A stretch of 64,000 nucleotides of DNA from CAZVJA01 sp964626885 (GCA_964626885.1 CAZVJA010000003.1:1-64000); one strand, 5' to 3'; shown: positions 53,222 to 62,528, counted from the stretch's first letter. The notes: generated by a model not told the origin, from the sequence alone. Numbers and translations are program-made.

Positions 53222-54190
53222 TCAGAAAGAGGTGATCGTTTCACTCCCCTCACGCGATCCAAGACCGTGCCAGACATCAACGTCAACGTTGTCTCCAATG
53301 AAGTGCACGCTTCCGTCACACATCAAAACGTGCACGCCGCCGGGATGGTTGCTTCGAGCGGCCGTGAGCGCGAAGTTATGAAACGCGTTATTGCAGTCAC
53401 TCGTCGGCGAGTTCGGAGTGTAGTAGTGGTTATAAAGCGTGTCCTGGTAGTGTCCGTTGATCCATTTCGCTCCCCGCGCCCCGGACCACGCAGTCGTGGC
53501 ATTGGGAGTGCATGCAGCGGGAGTCGTGGGGGTTCCCAACGGCAGCAGGATGGATTGCAATTTGGGATTCTTGGGCGTTGCTCCGGTGGAATCGACGCCA
53601 TTGCCGAGCAGCGTCTCGCTGAAAGCGGCGGTGGTTGTCGTGCCGTCATACAGATCGCGAAATTTCGTGGACGAGCGCGCATAGATGACGCCGTCAGAAT
53701 CGGTTGATGATCCGTTGTTTATCAGACCGCTGCCGGTGCAGCCGATATAGTTCGTCACCCCAAACGACGACGTCTCGATTCTTCCCAAATCACTGGGGCA
53801 AACGTAGATCCCAACAGTGGTATGAGCGGCGACGTTATTTGCCTGCCAGCCGGGAATTCCAAAGTCGAGAGGTGGAACGTTGAAATCGAGCAGTTGTTGC
53901 AGATTCGCCTGCTCCGCATAGGGCAAGAGATGTGCAAGCGACGAAAACACCATCGGAAAGCCGAGTGTTCCCGGAGGAAACATCCGGTGTGCCGACTCAT
54001 AGTTGTGAAGCGCCAGTCCAATTTGTTTCAGGTTGTTGCGACATTGCGTGCGGCGGGCTGCTTCGCGAGCCGATTGCACGGCCGGCAGCAGCAGGGCCAT
54101 CAAAACGGCAATGATCGCCATCACGACCAATAACTCGATTAACGTGAAGCCGCGGCTGTCGCGCGCGGCGAGATCCTTTTGGGCGGACAT
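53222..54190 (-). CDS. DUF1559 prepilin-like protein with H-X9-DG tag
   Basis: 322 residues from the ATG at 54190. Type IV pilin-like N-terminus: RGFTLIELLVVMAIIAVL, with cleavage expected after Gly, then the DUF1559 words REAARRTQCRNNLKQIGLAL and NYESAHRMFPPGT. The C-terminus has HPGGVHVLMCDGSVHFI, the H-X9-DG motif. This large, planctomycete-enriched family is thought to be exported by a type II or pseudopilin route; its role is unknown. A TTG at 54196 would add two residues. Neighbours are the DUF4198 gene and two cysteine-rich protein genes on the same strand. Confidence 0.93.
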   Translation of the reverse strand: MSAQKDLAARDSRGFTLIELLVVMAIIAVLMALLLPAVQSAREAARRTQCRNNLKQIGLALHNYESAHRMFPPGTLGFPMVFSSLAHLLPYAEQANLQQLLDFNVPPLDFGIPGWQANNVAAHTTVGIYVCPSDLGRIETSSFGVTNYIGCTGSGLINNGSSTDSDGVIYARSSTKFRDLYDGTTTTAAFSETLLGNGVDSTGATPKNPKLQSILLPLGTPTTPAACTPNATTAWSGARGAKWINGHYQDTLYNHYYTPNSPTSDCNNAFHNFALTAARSNHPGGVHVLMCDGSVHFIGDNVDVDVWHGLGSREGSETITSF

Positions 54191-54477
54191 ATTCAATGCT
54201 CCTTTTCGAGAAGCGAATTTTCATTACGGATTAGGTAGGTCACATCAGATGCGCGGCTGAACGCATGCGATTTCGCCGTGGGAGTGGGAATCCAGGACAA
54301 CTGGCTTGCACAAGCTCAAGCACCGACACACGGCGCTGCCTGTCCCTGTTTCAGAACCAGCAGGACACCGCGCGCCAGGGGTTGACGCCTGCGACAATCA
54401 AGTCCGCTCGCACAATGGCTTGAGCAACTCGAAAAATTGCTCGCGCTCGGCGAACGCCGGGACTGATTCACGGCGTA

Positions 54478-55110
54478 TCAGGCACAAACCGCTTCCGGCG
54501 GGGGGGTTTCCGGAAGTAGCACGGGCTGTGGAGGGACCGCGGCCTTCCGCACAAAGATCCGCTCGGAGTGACAATCATCGGGCAAGGAAGTTCCCTGGAC
54601 GATCAGTCGCGGATCAGCGTTGAGCGTCACTGTCGACTGAGGAGCACCACCGCAAGTGCAAGCCGTCCAGCTCGGTACCTCGTTTCGCTTCTGATCTCGA
54701 TGGCTTCCCTGCACCGGCGGCTTATTCCTGCCGGCACAACAAGACCGTACCCCTGCTCCCGAGGACCGTTGCCCGGCACAACAGCAATTCCCAGCGGCGC
54801 GGCGCGCCGCACTACATTGACAGACCGATCCCGGGTTGCGCTTGCAGCACGGACGAGCCACTGCTTCACCGGAACACTTCTCGGTTATCTTTCCAACAAT
54901 CTCCGCTATCGATTCACGACCGACGGATGCTCCGTCGATTGCATCGAGAACCAGAGGGGAACAGCACGCTTCGAGGATGCCGAGAGATGCCGTCAGGTAC
55001 AAGACAGTCGTCCCCCATGTCGCAATCTTGCGACGCAAGCTCTGACGCGTAGAGACTTGCCGCGCGGCGGGCGGGGGGGATTCGCAAAAAAAGGAAGGCA
55101 ACCCAAGCAT
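54478..55110 (-). CDS. Cysteine-rich exported protein, first of two
   Basis: 210 residues. A basic N-terminus and one hydrophobic stretch (IATWGTTVLYLTASLGILEA) suggest export or a membrane anchor. The following part holds clustered cysteines: CCSP, EKCSG, RPCCKR, SVCQCS, GNCCCAG, RSCCAG, then ACTCGGAP and DDCHSE; I count 17 in all. The ending is Pro/Val-rich. The long plus-strand frame over the same DNA is less plausible. I do not recognise a family. Metal binding or disulfide cross-linking is a reasonable guess. It may be transcribed with the DUF1559 gene, although 287 bases lie between. Confidence 0.58.
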   Translation of the reverse strand: MLGLPSFFCESPPPAARQVSTRQSLRRKIATWGTTVLYLTASLGILEACCSPLVLDAIDGASVGRESIAEIVGKITEKCSGEAVARPCCKRNPGSVCQCSAARRAAGNCCCAGQRSSGAGVRSCCAGRNKPPVQGSHRDQKRNEVPSWTACTCGGAPQSTVTLNADPRLIVQGTSLPDDCHSERIFVRKAAVPPQPVLLPETPPPEAVCA

Positions 55111-55394
55111 GTAGCGGCCGCTGTCCTGGTGGGATCAAGTTACACTTGGCCAGTGATCCACAGTACAGGGGTCGCAACGGGACTGCAAGGTGTTGAGACG
55201 GGTTGGTGCTGCTTTCCCAGTTTTAGCCGGGCGGTTTCCCGCGATCGGGAATTGGCAATCTGGCTTACAGGGGCCTTCTCTCAATCATCAAACGAATAGC
55301 ACGCGCTCGAAACGGGCGACCGCACGCCGATGCAAGGACTGTTCCGCAGCAAACGCACGCGAGACAAGAGATCGCGCCCTCGGATAGCCCACGA

Positions 55395-55865
55395 TCAGTC
55401 GAGCAACTCCGTTAAACTGAAGCGGCGCATTGCCGAGGGGCCAGTCGCCTTCGGCAACGAGACACTCTGAGCAGGGGGCGCTGCCGGTGGAACGGGTGTG
55501 GACGCGGGCACGCAGGAATTGCAGTCGGTTCCGCAGGCCTCTTCCAACTTCCACTTCACAACACATTTCTCGCCACACTCGTACTCACGTTTCTTCAACA
55601 CGTGGATATTCTTCACCCGTGCGCAGCCAGATTGGCAACATTTCGAGCAAGGGCATTGAACCGGCGGAATGCAGATTTGCTTGCACCCCACTTCGTAGCA
55701 TTGCTTCTTGATCTTCTCGGTCTCGACATGCGGGCAGCAAACCTTCTGGCTGCAGCCGCAAACCGACGGGTCAGCACATCCCTGAGACTTACAACCACAG
55801 AGTCCCTGTGCGGCCGCGACGTTCGAAATCCCCATGACCAGGCAGAATGCAGTTAGAAAACGCAT
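55395..55865 (-). CDS. Cysteine-rich secreted protein, second of two
   Basis: 156 residues from the ATG at 55865. Signal peptide MRFLTAFCLVMGISNVAAAQ. The mature part of about 135 residues holds 20 cysteines in pairs and CxC/CxxC groups: GLCGCKSQGC, VCGCSQKVCC, KKQCYEVGCKQICIPPVQC, PCSKCCQSGC and YECGEKC. The words KQICIPPV and LKKREYEC recall a hypothetical family repeated in planctomycete genomes. The C-terminus is Pro/Ala-rich. Function is unknown; an envelope structural protein held by disulfides or a metal-binding protein would fit. Confidence 0.8.
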   Translation of the reverse strand: MRFLTAFCLVMGISNVAAAQGLCGCKSQGCADPSVCGCSQKVCCPHVETEKIKKQCYEVGCKQICIPPVQCPCSKCCQSGCARVKNIHVLKKREYECGEKCVVKWKLEEACGTDCNSCVPASTPVPPAAPPAQSVSLPKATGPSAMRRFSLTELLD

Positions 55866-56456
55866 GCCATCAACTCCCGTATCGTCAGAGTAGTCCGAAA
55901 GTGAAGCGGCCGTGCAAGCACGCACTACCAAAAGGAGTTCTCGTCCCTGCATCAGGAACTGTCGGAACGAGCGCTGTAACCCGTAGGATCGTCACAACTA
56001 TCGGAGCAGAACCGCTGTTTTCCCACGGCACGCCGTCGATCGTTGCGATTCTCTCCATATGAGTTCCGTTCCCGGAGGATTCCAGGAGATCTCCGGATAC
56101 GTGGGGTCGTCACGTTGCGTAATTTGTAACGGTCATATCGGTGTCAGAAACCCTTATTCACTCAAACCGAGGGGCCGGATGGCGATCATCCACGATTTCC
56201 ATACAGGTTATGCCGGTCAAGAGACCTGTGAATATCAAGCTGTTCGCGTAACTGGAACGAATGGCTTAATCGATTCTCCAGTTCAAAAACTTCTCGGGTG
56301 TTTACCCCCAATGCCGGAACGGCCAATCTCGCATGTTAGATTTCCGGGTGGAGTACTGCAACTTGCGTCTATAAACCTCAACTCCAGCCCATCAGTAGAG
56401 TTGCGGGCATTCGGCTTGTGCCGGCTCTCATAAGAAAGAACTAAGGAAGGTATCGC
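55866..56456. other. 591-base gap between the cysteine-rich gene and the HDOD gene
   Basis: The two flanking genes are divergent, so this is a two-way promoter region. A 124-codon frame on the plus strand (56059-56433) ends 23 bases before the HDOD start. Its product (SSRCVICNGHIGVRNPYSL and so on) resembles nothing I know, its third codon positions are less GC-rich than in the neighbours, and it lacks a ribosome binding site. I treat it as probably non-coding. An inverted repeat CCGGAG (56072) / CTCCGG (56091) lies inside it. Confidence 0.5.
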
Positions 56457-57338
56457 ATGTCGACCATGGCTACTGCCTCGATGGCTGAACGCCAAGCCGC
56501 GCTGGATCGATTCGTCCGGCGTGTCGACGATGTTTCGAGTTTGCCGGACGTCGCCGCCCGCGTGATCGAGGTGGTCAACAACCCGGAAACATCCGTCATG
56601 GACCTTCGCGCGGTCGTTGAAAGCGATGCCTCGCTCGTCGCTCGGCTTTTACGGAACGTAAATTCAGCCGCATACGGCCTTCGCTCACGCGTCGACAGCA
56701 TTCACCAGGCAATCTCGCTGCTGGGATTCAACACCATCAAGAATCTCGCGATCACGGCGTCGGTCTCGCAACTGTTTCGAGATAAGACACCGATCGGTGC
56801 CTACAACCGCCCGGGATTATGGAAGCATATGGTCAGCGTCGCGGTGGCGGCCCGAATGATCGCCGCGCGAAGCCGGCTCTCTCAATTCGACGAAGCCTAC
56901 ATGTGCGGCCTGCTGCATGATCTGGGATTCATTCTGATCGATCAGCAGCAGCATCCGAAGTTCGTGCAGATCATGGAGTCACTGACTCCGGAAGTCCAGA
57001 CGATTGAACTCGAGTCACAGATATTAGGTTTCGACCATGCGCAAGTGGGAGCGGCGGTCGGTGAAAAATGGGGATTCCCAGCGGGCGTCGTCGAGTCGAT
57101 TCGGCATCACCACAATTCCGCGCGGGCGTCCGAAGAGCACCGGCCACTGGTCGCGGCGGTTGAAGTTGCAAACTTCTTATGTTCTCGCAAGGGAATCATG
57201 TCGACTGGAGTGCCGAATCTTCCTGTTCCAGCCGCTCCGACATTTGCTCTGTTGTCACTCAATCGAGACGGTTTGAAGGTGGTGTTCGAGGATCTCGATA
57301 AGGAACTTGCGAAGGCCCACGAGCTGATGAGAATTTGA
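56457..57338 (+). CDS. HDOD-domain signalling protein
   Basis: 293 residues. An AAGGAAGG ribosome binding site lies six bases before the ATG. The HDOD domain (residues 15-220) has SLPDVAARVIEVVNNPETS, SLVARLLRNVNSAAYGLRS, AISLLGFNTIKNLAITASVS, CGLLHDLGFILIDQQQ and GFPAGVVESIRHHHNS. The HD-like residues are partly kept (LLHDLG; IRHHHN), though HDOD proteins are usually regulatory, not hydrolytic. A short C-terminal domain follows. The stop overlaps the frame of the hybrid histidine kinase, so the two are one operon and probably one pathway, often linked to motility or second messengers in other bacteria. Confidence 0.93.
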   Translation: MSTMATASMAERQAALDRFVRRVDDVSSLPDVAARVIEVVNNPETSVMDLRAVVESDASLVARLLRNVNSAAYGLRSRVDSIHQAISLLGFNTIKNLAITASVSQLFRDKTPIGAYNRPGLWKHMVSVAVAARMIAARSRLSQFDEAYMCGLLHDLGFILIDQQQHPKFVQIMESLTPEVQTIELESQILGFDHAQVGAAVGEKWGFPAGVVESIRHHHNSARASEEHRPLVAAVEVANFLCSRKGIMSTGVPNLPVPAAPTFALLSLNRDGLKVVFEDLDKELAKAHELMRI

Positions 57339-57376
57339 GTCAGCCGTCAGCATCGATGGCTGAAACGAGGTTAAGT

Positions 57377-59374
57377 ATGTCGGGTCTCGATTTCATACTG
57401 AGCGAAGTATTCGGTGAGGACGAAAGCATTCCCACCGAGTCGCAGGCCTGTCTACACAAACTGGCAGCGGCCCTCGTTCCGTATGGGCTCGAGATCTTGC
57501 TGATCCTCGATAGCGCGGGAACCGTCGTTCTGGAGTGGCATTCATCCTCAAACTCCACTTCGACAAGGTTTTCATTCGATATGCTATGTCGCCGCGTGGC
57601 CGACCAGGGTTGCGCCGCGGTGGAGAACACCGATTCCGGCGAGGTGATCTTCTGCGAGAAGTTTTCCCACGATAGTCTCTCGTCCGGATTTATCGCGGGA
57701 TGCTTGTCTGCCGTAAGCGACCCGTCAGCCTCCGTGGAACGCAATGACCGTCTTCGCGATATGCTTCCGCTTCTGGCGGCTACGGGATTGTCACTGTCGA
57801 CTTTGAACTCTTCGGCCGATGAGGCGGGGCAGACCACTTCGCGATTGAATCAACTGAACAACGAATACGAAGCCTTGCGCGAACAATACTGCAAGACCGT
57901 CGCGGCCAAGCTGGAAGCCTATGACGAGCGTTTGCGCGATCAACAGCGTTATGCAACGCAGTTGGAAAAGGACGTCGCCAAACGAACTAGAAAGCTGTTT
58001 CAAAACCAAGTCTCTCTCCAGAGATACGCCGACAAACTCAAAGCCGCCAACGACGTTCAAGAAGAAAACGCCAATCGTTTGGAGCGCCTCGTCGCGGAAC
58101 TGGAAGTCGCGAAGAAGGCCGCCGAACAAGCGGCGGAGTGCAAGAGCGCGTTCCTCGCAAACATGAGTCACGAGATTCGCACGCCGCTGAACGCCATCAT
58201 CGGATTCACGGATTTATTGAAAAACGACGGCCCGTCGCTGAGCGATACCCAGCGGAATGACATGCTTGGGACCATTCAACGAAACGGCCACCATCTACTG
58301 GAGATCATCAACGACATTCTGGATCTTTCGAAGATCGAGGCCAACCGGGTGCAAATCGAGCAGATCGGCTGCTCTCCGTTGGAAATCCTGCGTGACGTAC
58401 GGGATCTCATGCTCGTCCGGGCGAATGCCAAAAAGCTGCCGCTGGAACTCGATATCGCAGGAGCCATTCCGGCAACAATCGCAAGCGATCCCACCCGTCT
58501 TAAGCAGATCCTCATCAATCTCGTGGGAAATGCCATTAAGTTCACGGTTGATGGTTCCGTGCGAGTGATCGTTTCGCTCGATCGCGAAGGAGAGACCCCA
58601 CGGCTTCGCTTTGACGTCGTCGACACCGGCATCGGAATGAACGAAATTCAACTGGGCGCGATCTTCAACCCATTTACTCAAGCCGACGCCTCAACGACTC
58701 GTATGTTCGGTGGAACCGGACTGGGACTCTCGATTTGCAAACGACTCGCGGAATTGATGGGAGGCAAGATCCTTGTCGATAGTCAACTGGGCGAAGGAAG
58801 TACCTTCAGCGTGCTGATCCCCACCGGGCCAATCGATAATGTGGCGATGGTCGATCGAATCAATTCCCCAACGGACGATTCCGTCAAGGAAGTCGCGAAG
58901 GAAGCTCCCCCCAAACCACTCGAAGGCTACCGTGTGCTTCTCGCAGAGGACGGAGCCGACAATCAGCGTCTCATTTCCTTCTTGCTGACGAAAGCTGGAG
59001 CAGAAGTCACCATCGTCGAGAATGGCCGTTTGGCCTTCGAGAGAGCCGTCTTCACCCGGGATCGACATGGAAAACGCGCAACCGATCCACCGGATGGATT
59101 CCATGTCGTGCTGATGGACATGCAGATGCCGGTCCTCGACGGCTACGGTGCCACTCGCAGCATTCGCGAAGTCGGATGCGATGTGCCCATCATCGCGCTG
59201 ACCGCGCACGCCATGCAGGGGGATCGCGAAAAATGCCTGGAGGCGGGCTGCGACGACTACCTCACCAAACCGGTCAATCGCACGGCATTGATCGATACGA
59301 TCTTGCGGTACGGAAGCAGGATCTCTCAGGCGAAGGACCAAAAGTCAGCCGAAGTGCCGGTCGCTTCACGTTAA
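57377..59374 (+). CDS. Hybrid sensor histidine kinase with C-terminal receiver
   Basis: 665 residues from the ATG at 57377, chosen for GAGG seven bases upstream; a TTG at 57335 overlapping the HDOD stop and an ATG at 57356 are alternatives. Residues 1-165 form a GAF-like sensor without membrane helices (LEILLILDSAGTVVLEWHSS). A coiled coil of about 80 residues follows (LEKDVAKRTRKLFQNQ). HisKA: FLANMSHEIRTPLNAIIGF with His265. ATPase: NLVGNAIKFT, DTGIGM, GGTGLGLSIC. Receiver: LAEDGADNQ, LMDMQMPVLDGYG with Asp581, LTAHAM and LTKP. The receiver has an insertion of about 15 residues (TRDRHGKRATDPP) before the acceptor strand. A cytosolic kinase acting with the HDOD protein. Confidence 0.93.
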   Translation: MSGLDFILSEVFGEDESIPTESQACLHKLAAALVPYGLEILLILDSAGTVVLEWHSSSNSTSTRFSFDMLCRRVADQGCAAVENTDSGEVIFCEKFSHDSLSSGFIAGCLSAVSDPSASVERNDRLRDMLPLLAATGLSLSTLNSSADEAGQTTSRLNQLNNEYEALREQYCKTVAAKLEAYDERLRDQQRYATQLEKDVAKRTRKLFQNQVSLQRYADKLKAANDVQEENANRLERLVAELEVAKKAAEQAAECKSAFLANMSHEIRTPLNAIIGFTDLLKNDGPSLSDTQRNDMLGTIQRNGHHLLEIINDILDLSKIEANRVQIEQIGCSPLEILRDVRDLMLVRANAKKLPLELDIAGAIPATIASDPTRLKQILINLVGNAIKFTVDGSVRVIVSLDREGETPRLRFDVVDTGIGMNEIQLGAIFNPFTQADASTTRMFGGTGLGLSICKRLAELMGGKILVDSQLGEGSTFSVLIPTGPIDNVAMVDRINSPTDDSVKEVAKEAPPKPLEGYRVLLAEDGADNQRLISFLLTKAGAEVTIVENGRLAFERAVFTRDRHGKRATDPPDGFHVVLMDMQMPVLDGYGATRSIREVGCDVPIIALTAHAMQGDREKCLEAGCDDYLTKPVNRTALIDTILRYGSRISQAKDQKSAEVPVASR

Positions 59375-59382
59375 ACGCGCGG

Positions 59383-61626
59383 TCATTCCCACCGCACGAT
59401 GCCGACGAGGCTGGAATAATCGTCCGTCCAGAGCGGAACGTCGACCGCCGGCTTCAGATCTTGCCAGTTTCCGCGCGACTTCAGATCGTTCAATGTTTTG
59501 CGATCGCGCGATAAGACGACGTAGACCGACGGCATATAACCCGCCCGGTACTTTTCTTCGCTGACAAACATGTTCAGATCATCGCCCCGTATTCCGGCCA
59601 ATCCGGCATCGGCTGCCAACCCCGCCAGCACCGGACACAGATCGAGATGACGATTCGACACATGGAAAACCAATAGACCACCGTCAGCGAGCTTGTCGAG
59701 ATACACCGTCAACGCTTCGCGTGTGAGCATATGCAGCGGGATCGAATCGGAGCTGAAGGCATCAAACATGATCAGCGCGTACTCTGCGCCAGGCGCTTCC
59801 GCGAGCTTCAGCCGACCGTCTCCCAGGATGATTTCGTAGGCATTCCGCCCGCAGTTGCTGAGGTAAGAAAAGTATTCCGGCGACTCGGCGATCCGCTTCA
59901 CGAGAGGATCGATTTCGTAAAAAGTGAAACGGTACCCCTTCGTCCGGTAACAGACGGTTGCACCGGCTCCGAGCCCGACGACCGCCACTTTGTTTGTCGA
60001 TGCCGGTCGCTGAAATGTCGAAAACACCTGCCCCAACGGACCGCCGCTCCAATAGTACGACAAGGGCTCGCATCGTCTCGTCGGGTCCAGGCTTTGCACT
60101 CCATGCTTCGTGCTTCCGTTGAGCAATTGGCGGCCAACCTCGTCATCGATCACCCAATGCACACCGAAATAGCTTCGTCCGGTAAATCGCAGCGTCCCAA
60201 CAACCGGAGGCATCAACTTTGCCAGCAACAGCAGCGCCCCAATTCCCAGCGCGAATGGACGAGGCCAGTTGAGATAGTAAAAAAGCACGAGAACCACCGT
60301 CGCCAACAGCGTGACGCCGATGAGGTCGGCATTTCCCTCGACGGTAAGCACCTTCGGCAATAGTGCGAACCCCACCGCGATCACCAGCAGAATCAGCAGG
60401 TCGACCAGTCGTCCCTTTTTTTCCCGCGATGCCGGATACAGGCTCGGCTGCATCCACGCGCCCAGAAAAACCGCGATCGGATATTCCAGCAGCCAACGAA
60501 AGGCGATCGGGGCGACGATTGCGTTGAACACACCTCCCAGCATGCCTCCAGCGGACATCCAGAAATAAAACTCCGTCAGATGCGACGCCGGCGGGCGAAG
60601 TTTCGCCAAGTCCCCGTGACAGACGACGCAACCGGCGAAAAACACGACCAAATGTATGCTCACCAGCAAGAACCAGGACGCGCTTAAGATCACCGATAAA
60701 ACGAGCAGTATCAATCCCATGGGAAAGGCGCGGACCATCCAGGCATGCACGAAGCGTGTCCGTTCAGCGAACACCAGAATGAACGACAGCAGATAGAGCG
60801 CTAACGGAACGACCCACAACAAGGGAACCGGTGCAATGTCCGTCGTGATGTGCGTCGTCACCCCAAGCAGCCAGCTCGAGGGCACGAATGACAGCATCAC
60901 CCAGCGAAACCGCCCCCCGGCCGTAACGGCGTTCTCTGTTTCAGCGGCAGCTGCTCTCTTTCGCGCGGACTTGCGCACGCTGTTGGTTTCGTTTTTCGTT
61001 TCGACTGTCCCCGACTCCGTCGTGCCCCCTTTGGCAAACCAGACGAACGAGGCACAAACCGCCAACAGGACGCACAACAATCCGTAACCCCAACTCCAGA
61101 TGCGGCTCTGATCCTGCAGCCGCAGCGCAGGTTCGATCAGCGTCGGATACCCCAGCAGTGCCGCCATGCTGCCTATGTTGCTCGCCGCGTACAGAAAATA
61201 GGGATCGGCTGCCGCTGGATGATCGGTCCGCGAAAACCAGTGCTGCAACAGCGGCGCGGTTGTCGACAACACGAAGAATGGCGCGCCGACTCCAACCGCG
61301 AGCATCCCCAGCAGCCAGAAGACCGGCGTGGAAGCCGTCGGTGGGGTCCATCCTGAAGGCAAAGCAATGGGCAGCACCGCCAGCGGCAACGCACAGACGG
61401 CCAGGTGCACAAGCGGCTGGATACGGTCAGTCAGCCAGCGCGTCGACAAGTGTGCATAAGCGTAACCTGCCAGCAACACCGTCTGAAAAAACACCATGCA
61501 GGTGTTCCAGACGGCCGGTGTCCCTCCAAGCAGCGGCAGGGCCATCTTGGCGAACATCGGCTGGACCGAAAACAGGAGCGTCGCGCTCAACAGAATCGCG
61601 ACTGCATAAACCCGCAACGCTCCCAT
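59383..61626 (-). CDS. Fused membrane-domain/spermidine synthase-like protein
   Basis: 747 residues. The N-terminal two thirds is a polytopic domain with about 12 helices (VYAVAILLSATLLFSVQPMF; WVVPLALYLLSFILVFAE). The last 250 residues form a spermidine synthase-like Rossmann fold: VAVVGLGAGATVCYRTKG, FYEIDPLVKRIAES, LGDGRLKL, then the gatekeeper LIMFDAFSSDSIPLHM. Such fusions are frequent in planctomycetes and Proteobacteria; the membrane part is distantly MFS-like. The catalysed reaction is unproven: aminopropyl transfer to a polyamine or another SAM/decarboxy-SAM-type reaction. It ends nine bases from the convergent histidine kinase gene. Confidence 0.88.
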   Translation of the reverse strand: MGALRVYAVAILLSATLLFSVQPMFAKMALPLLGGTPAVWNTCMVFFQTVLLAGYAYAHLSTRWLTDRIQPLVHLAVCALPLAVLPIALPSGWTPPTASTPVFWLLGMLAVGVGAPFFVLSTTAPLLQHWFSRTDHPAAADPYFLYAASNIGSMAALLGYPTLIEPALRLQDQSRIWSWGYGLLCVLLAVCASFVWFAKGGTTESGTVETKNETNSVRKSARKRAAAAETENAVTAGGRFRWVMLSFVPSSWLLGVTTHITTDIAPVPLLWVVPLALYLLSFILVFAERTRFVHAWMVRAFPMGLILLVLSVILSASWFLLVSIHLVVFFAGCVVCHGDLAKLRPPASHLTEFYFWMSAGGMLGGVFNAIVAPIAFRWLLEYPIAVFLGAWMQPSLYPASREKKGRLVDLLILLVIAVGFALLPKVLTVEGNADLIGVTLLATVVLVLFYYLNWPRPFALGIGALLLLAKLMPPVVGTLRFTGRSYFGVHWVIDDEVGRQLLNGSTKHGVQSLDPTRRCEPLSYYWSGGPLGQVFSTFQRPASTNKVAVVGLGAGATVCYRTKGYRFTFYEIDPLVKRIAESPEYFSYLSNCGRNAYEIILGDGRLKLAEAPGAEYALIMFDAFSSDSIPLHMLTREALTVYLDKLADGGLLVFHVSNRHLDLCPVLAGLAADAGLAGIRGDDLNMFVSEEKYRAGYMPSVYVVLSRDRKTLNDLKSRGNWQDLKPAVDVPLWTDDYSSLVGIVRWE

Positions 61627-61761
61627 GAGTCTCCTCGTCGCCGACGGATCGAACCTCTCACTTTCTCGGAGGCTCGCGATCTCTCCTTTTTAGCCGGTTC
61701 GTCGAGACAAATACACCACGATGTTGCAGAATTCCGTTGGCTTCCCCTGCCGGTCGGGCAT

Positions 61762-61795
61762 AAAAAATCAAGACCCGGCCAGAAGCCGGGTCTTG
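61762..61795 (-). terminator. Rho-independent terminator of the zinc peptidase gene
   Basis: A perfect 11-base stem CAAGACCCGGC/GCCGGGTCTTG with a five-base loop (61769-61795) is followed on the minus strand by A and a run of six T residues (61762-61767). It lies 44 bases after the minus-strand stop at 61839. It is the clearest intrinsic terminator in the window and separates the peptidase from the gene downstream. Confidence 0.9.
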
Positions 61796-61838
61796 AGAAT
61801 TCGATATCGACGTTGGACCAACAGTGACCACTCGGCCA

Positions 61839-62528
61839 TTAATCTCGACTGCCGCTTCCTGCGAATCGGAAGAGATAATACAGAATCGTCAACAATGTTT
61901 GGAGTGTCGCCGCCACGTAGGTCCATCCGGCGGCATTCAGGACATCGCGAACCGCGATTGCACCCTGCTCATCCACGATCTGGTAGTCCGTCAAAATCCG
62001 CTTGGCCCGGTTGCTGGCGTCGAACTCCACCGGCAGGTTTACCACCTGAAACACCAACACGCCGGCGTAAACGGCAATGCCGAGCATGATCAGCGAGGGA
62101 TTCCGAAAAATCACCCCTAGCACAAGCAGGAACATGAAGATGTACGGGCTGTACTGTGCCGCAGGGACCGCGGCATTCCGAATGGCCAGCGGCATGTAGC
62201 CGGTGGCGTGCTGTAACGCATGCCCTGCCTCGTGCGCTGCGATTCCGACTGCGGCCGCCGTCCGGCTTTGGTAGACCTGCGGGCTGAGCCGCAGCACTCG
62301 GTCGCGAGGGTCGTAATGATCGGACAACATTCCCTGCGTCATTTCGACGCCAACGTCGTGCAACCCGGCACTCTCCAAAATATGCTGTGCCGCGGCGGCG
62401 CCGCTGAGGTTGGCCGGCACCTGCATTCCCGCCGCAAAGGCGCTCTTCACCCGCCACTGCGCCCACAGCATCAGCAGAATGGCCGGCGCCAGAAACAAGA
62501 AATAGATCGGATCGTACATCATGGGCAT
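61839..62528 (-). CDS. Membrane zinc metallopeptidase, YugP type
   Basis: 229 residues from the ATG at 62528 (two later ATGs follow within three codons). Order: N-terminal helix (PIYFLFLAPAILLMLWAQW), short linker, peptidase motif VGIAAHEAGHALQHATG (HEAGH; His99, Glu100, His103 by this start), two further helices (YIFMFLLVLGVIF, LIMLGIAVYAGVLVFQVVN) with PVEFDASNRAK, then a C-terminal helix. This is the neutral zinc metallopeptidase family PF04298 (Bacillus YugP). Its physiological substrate is unknown. It ends in a clear terminator. Confidence 0.92.
   Translation of the reverse strand: MPMMYDPIYFLFLAPAILLMLWAQWRVKSAFAAGMQVPANLSGAAAAQHILESAGLHDVGVEMTQGMLSDHYDPRDRVLRLSPQVYQSRTAAAVGIAAHEAGHALQHATGYMPLAIRNAAVPAAQYSPYIFMFLLVLGVIFRNPSLIMLGIAVYAGVLVFQVVNLPVEFDASNRAKRILTDYQIVDEQGAIAVRDVLNAAGWTYVAATLQTLLTILYYLFRFAGSGSRD

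Noticed and set aside
54568..55299. Plus-strand frame of 243 codons opposite the cysteine-rich gene
   Set aside because: Arg/Ser/Thr-rich with no motif. The minus-strand reading has an export segment and patterned cysteines, so it is preferred, though not with certainty.
59731..60363. Plus-strand frame of 210 codons over the spermidine synthase-like gene
   Set aside because: Antisense to a gene with clear Rossmann and membrane motifs; Arg/His/Gln-rich shadow product.
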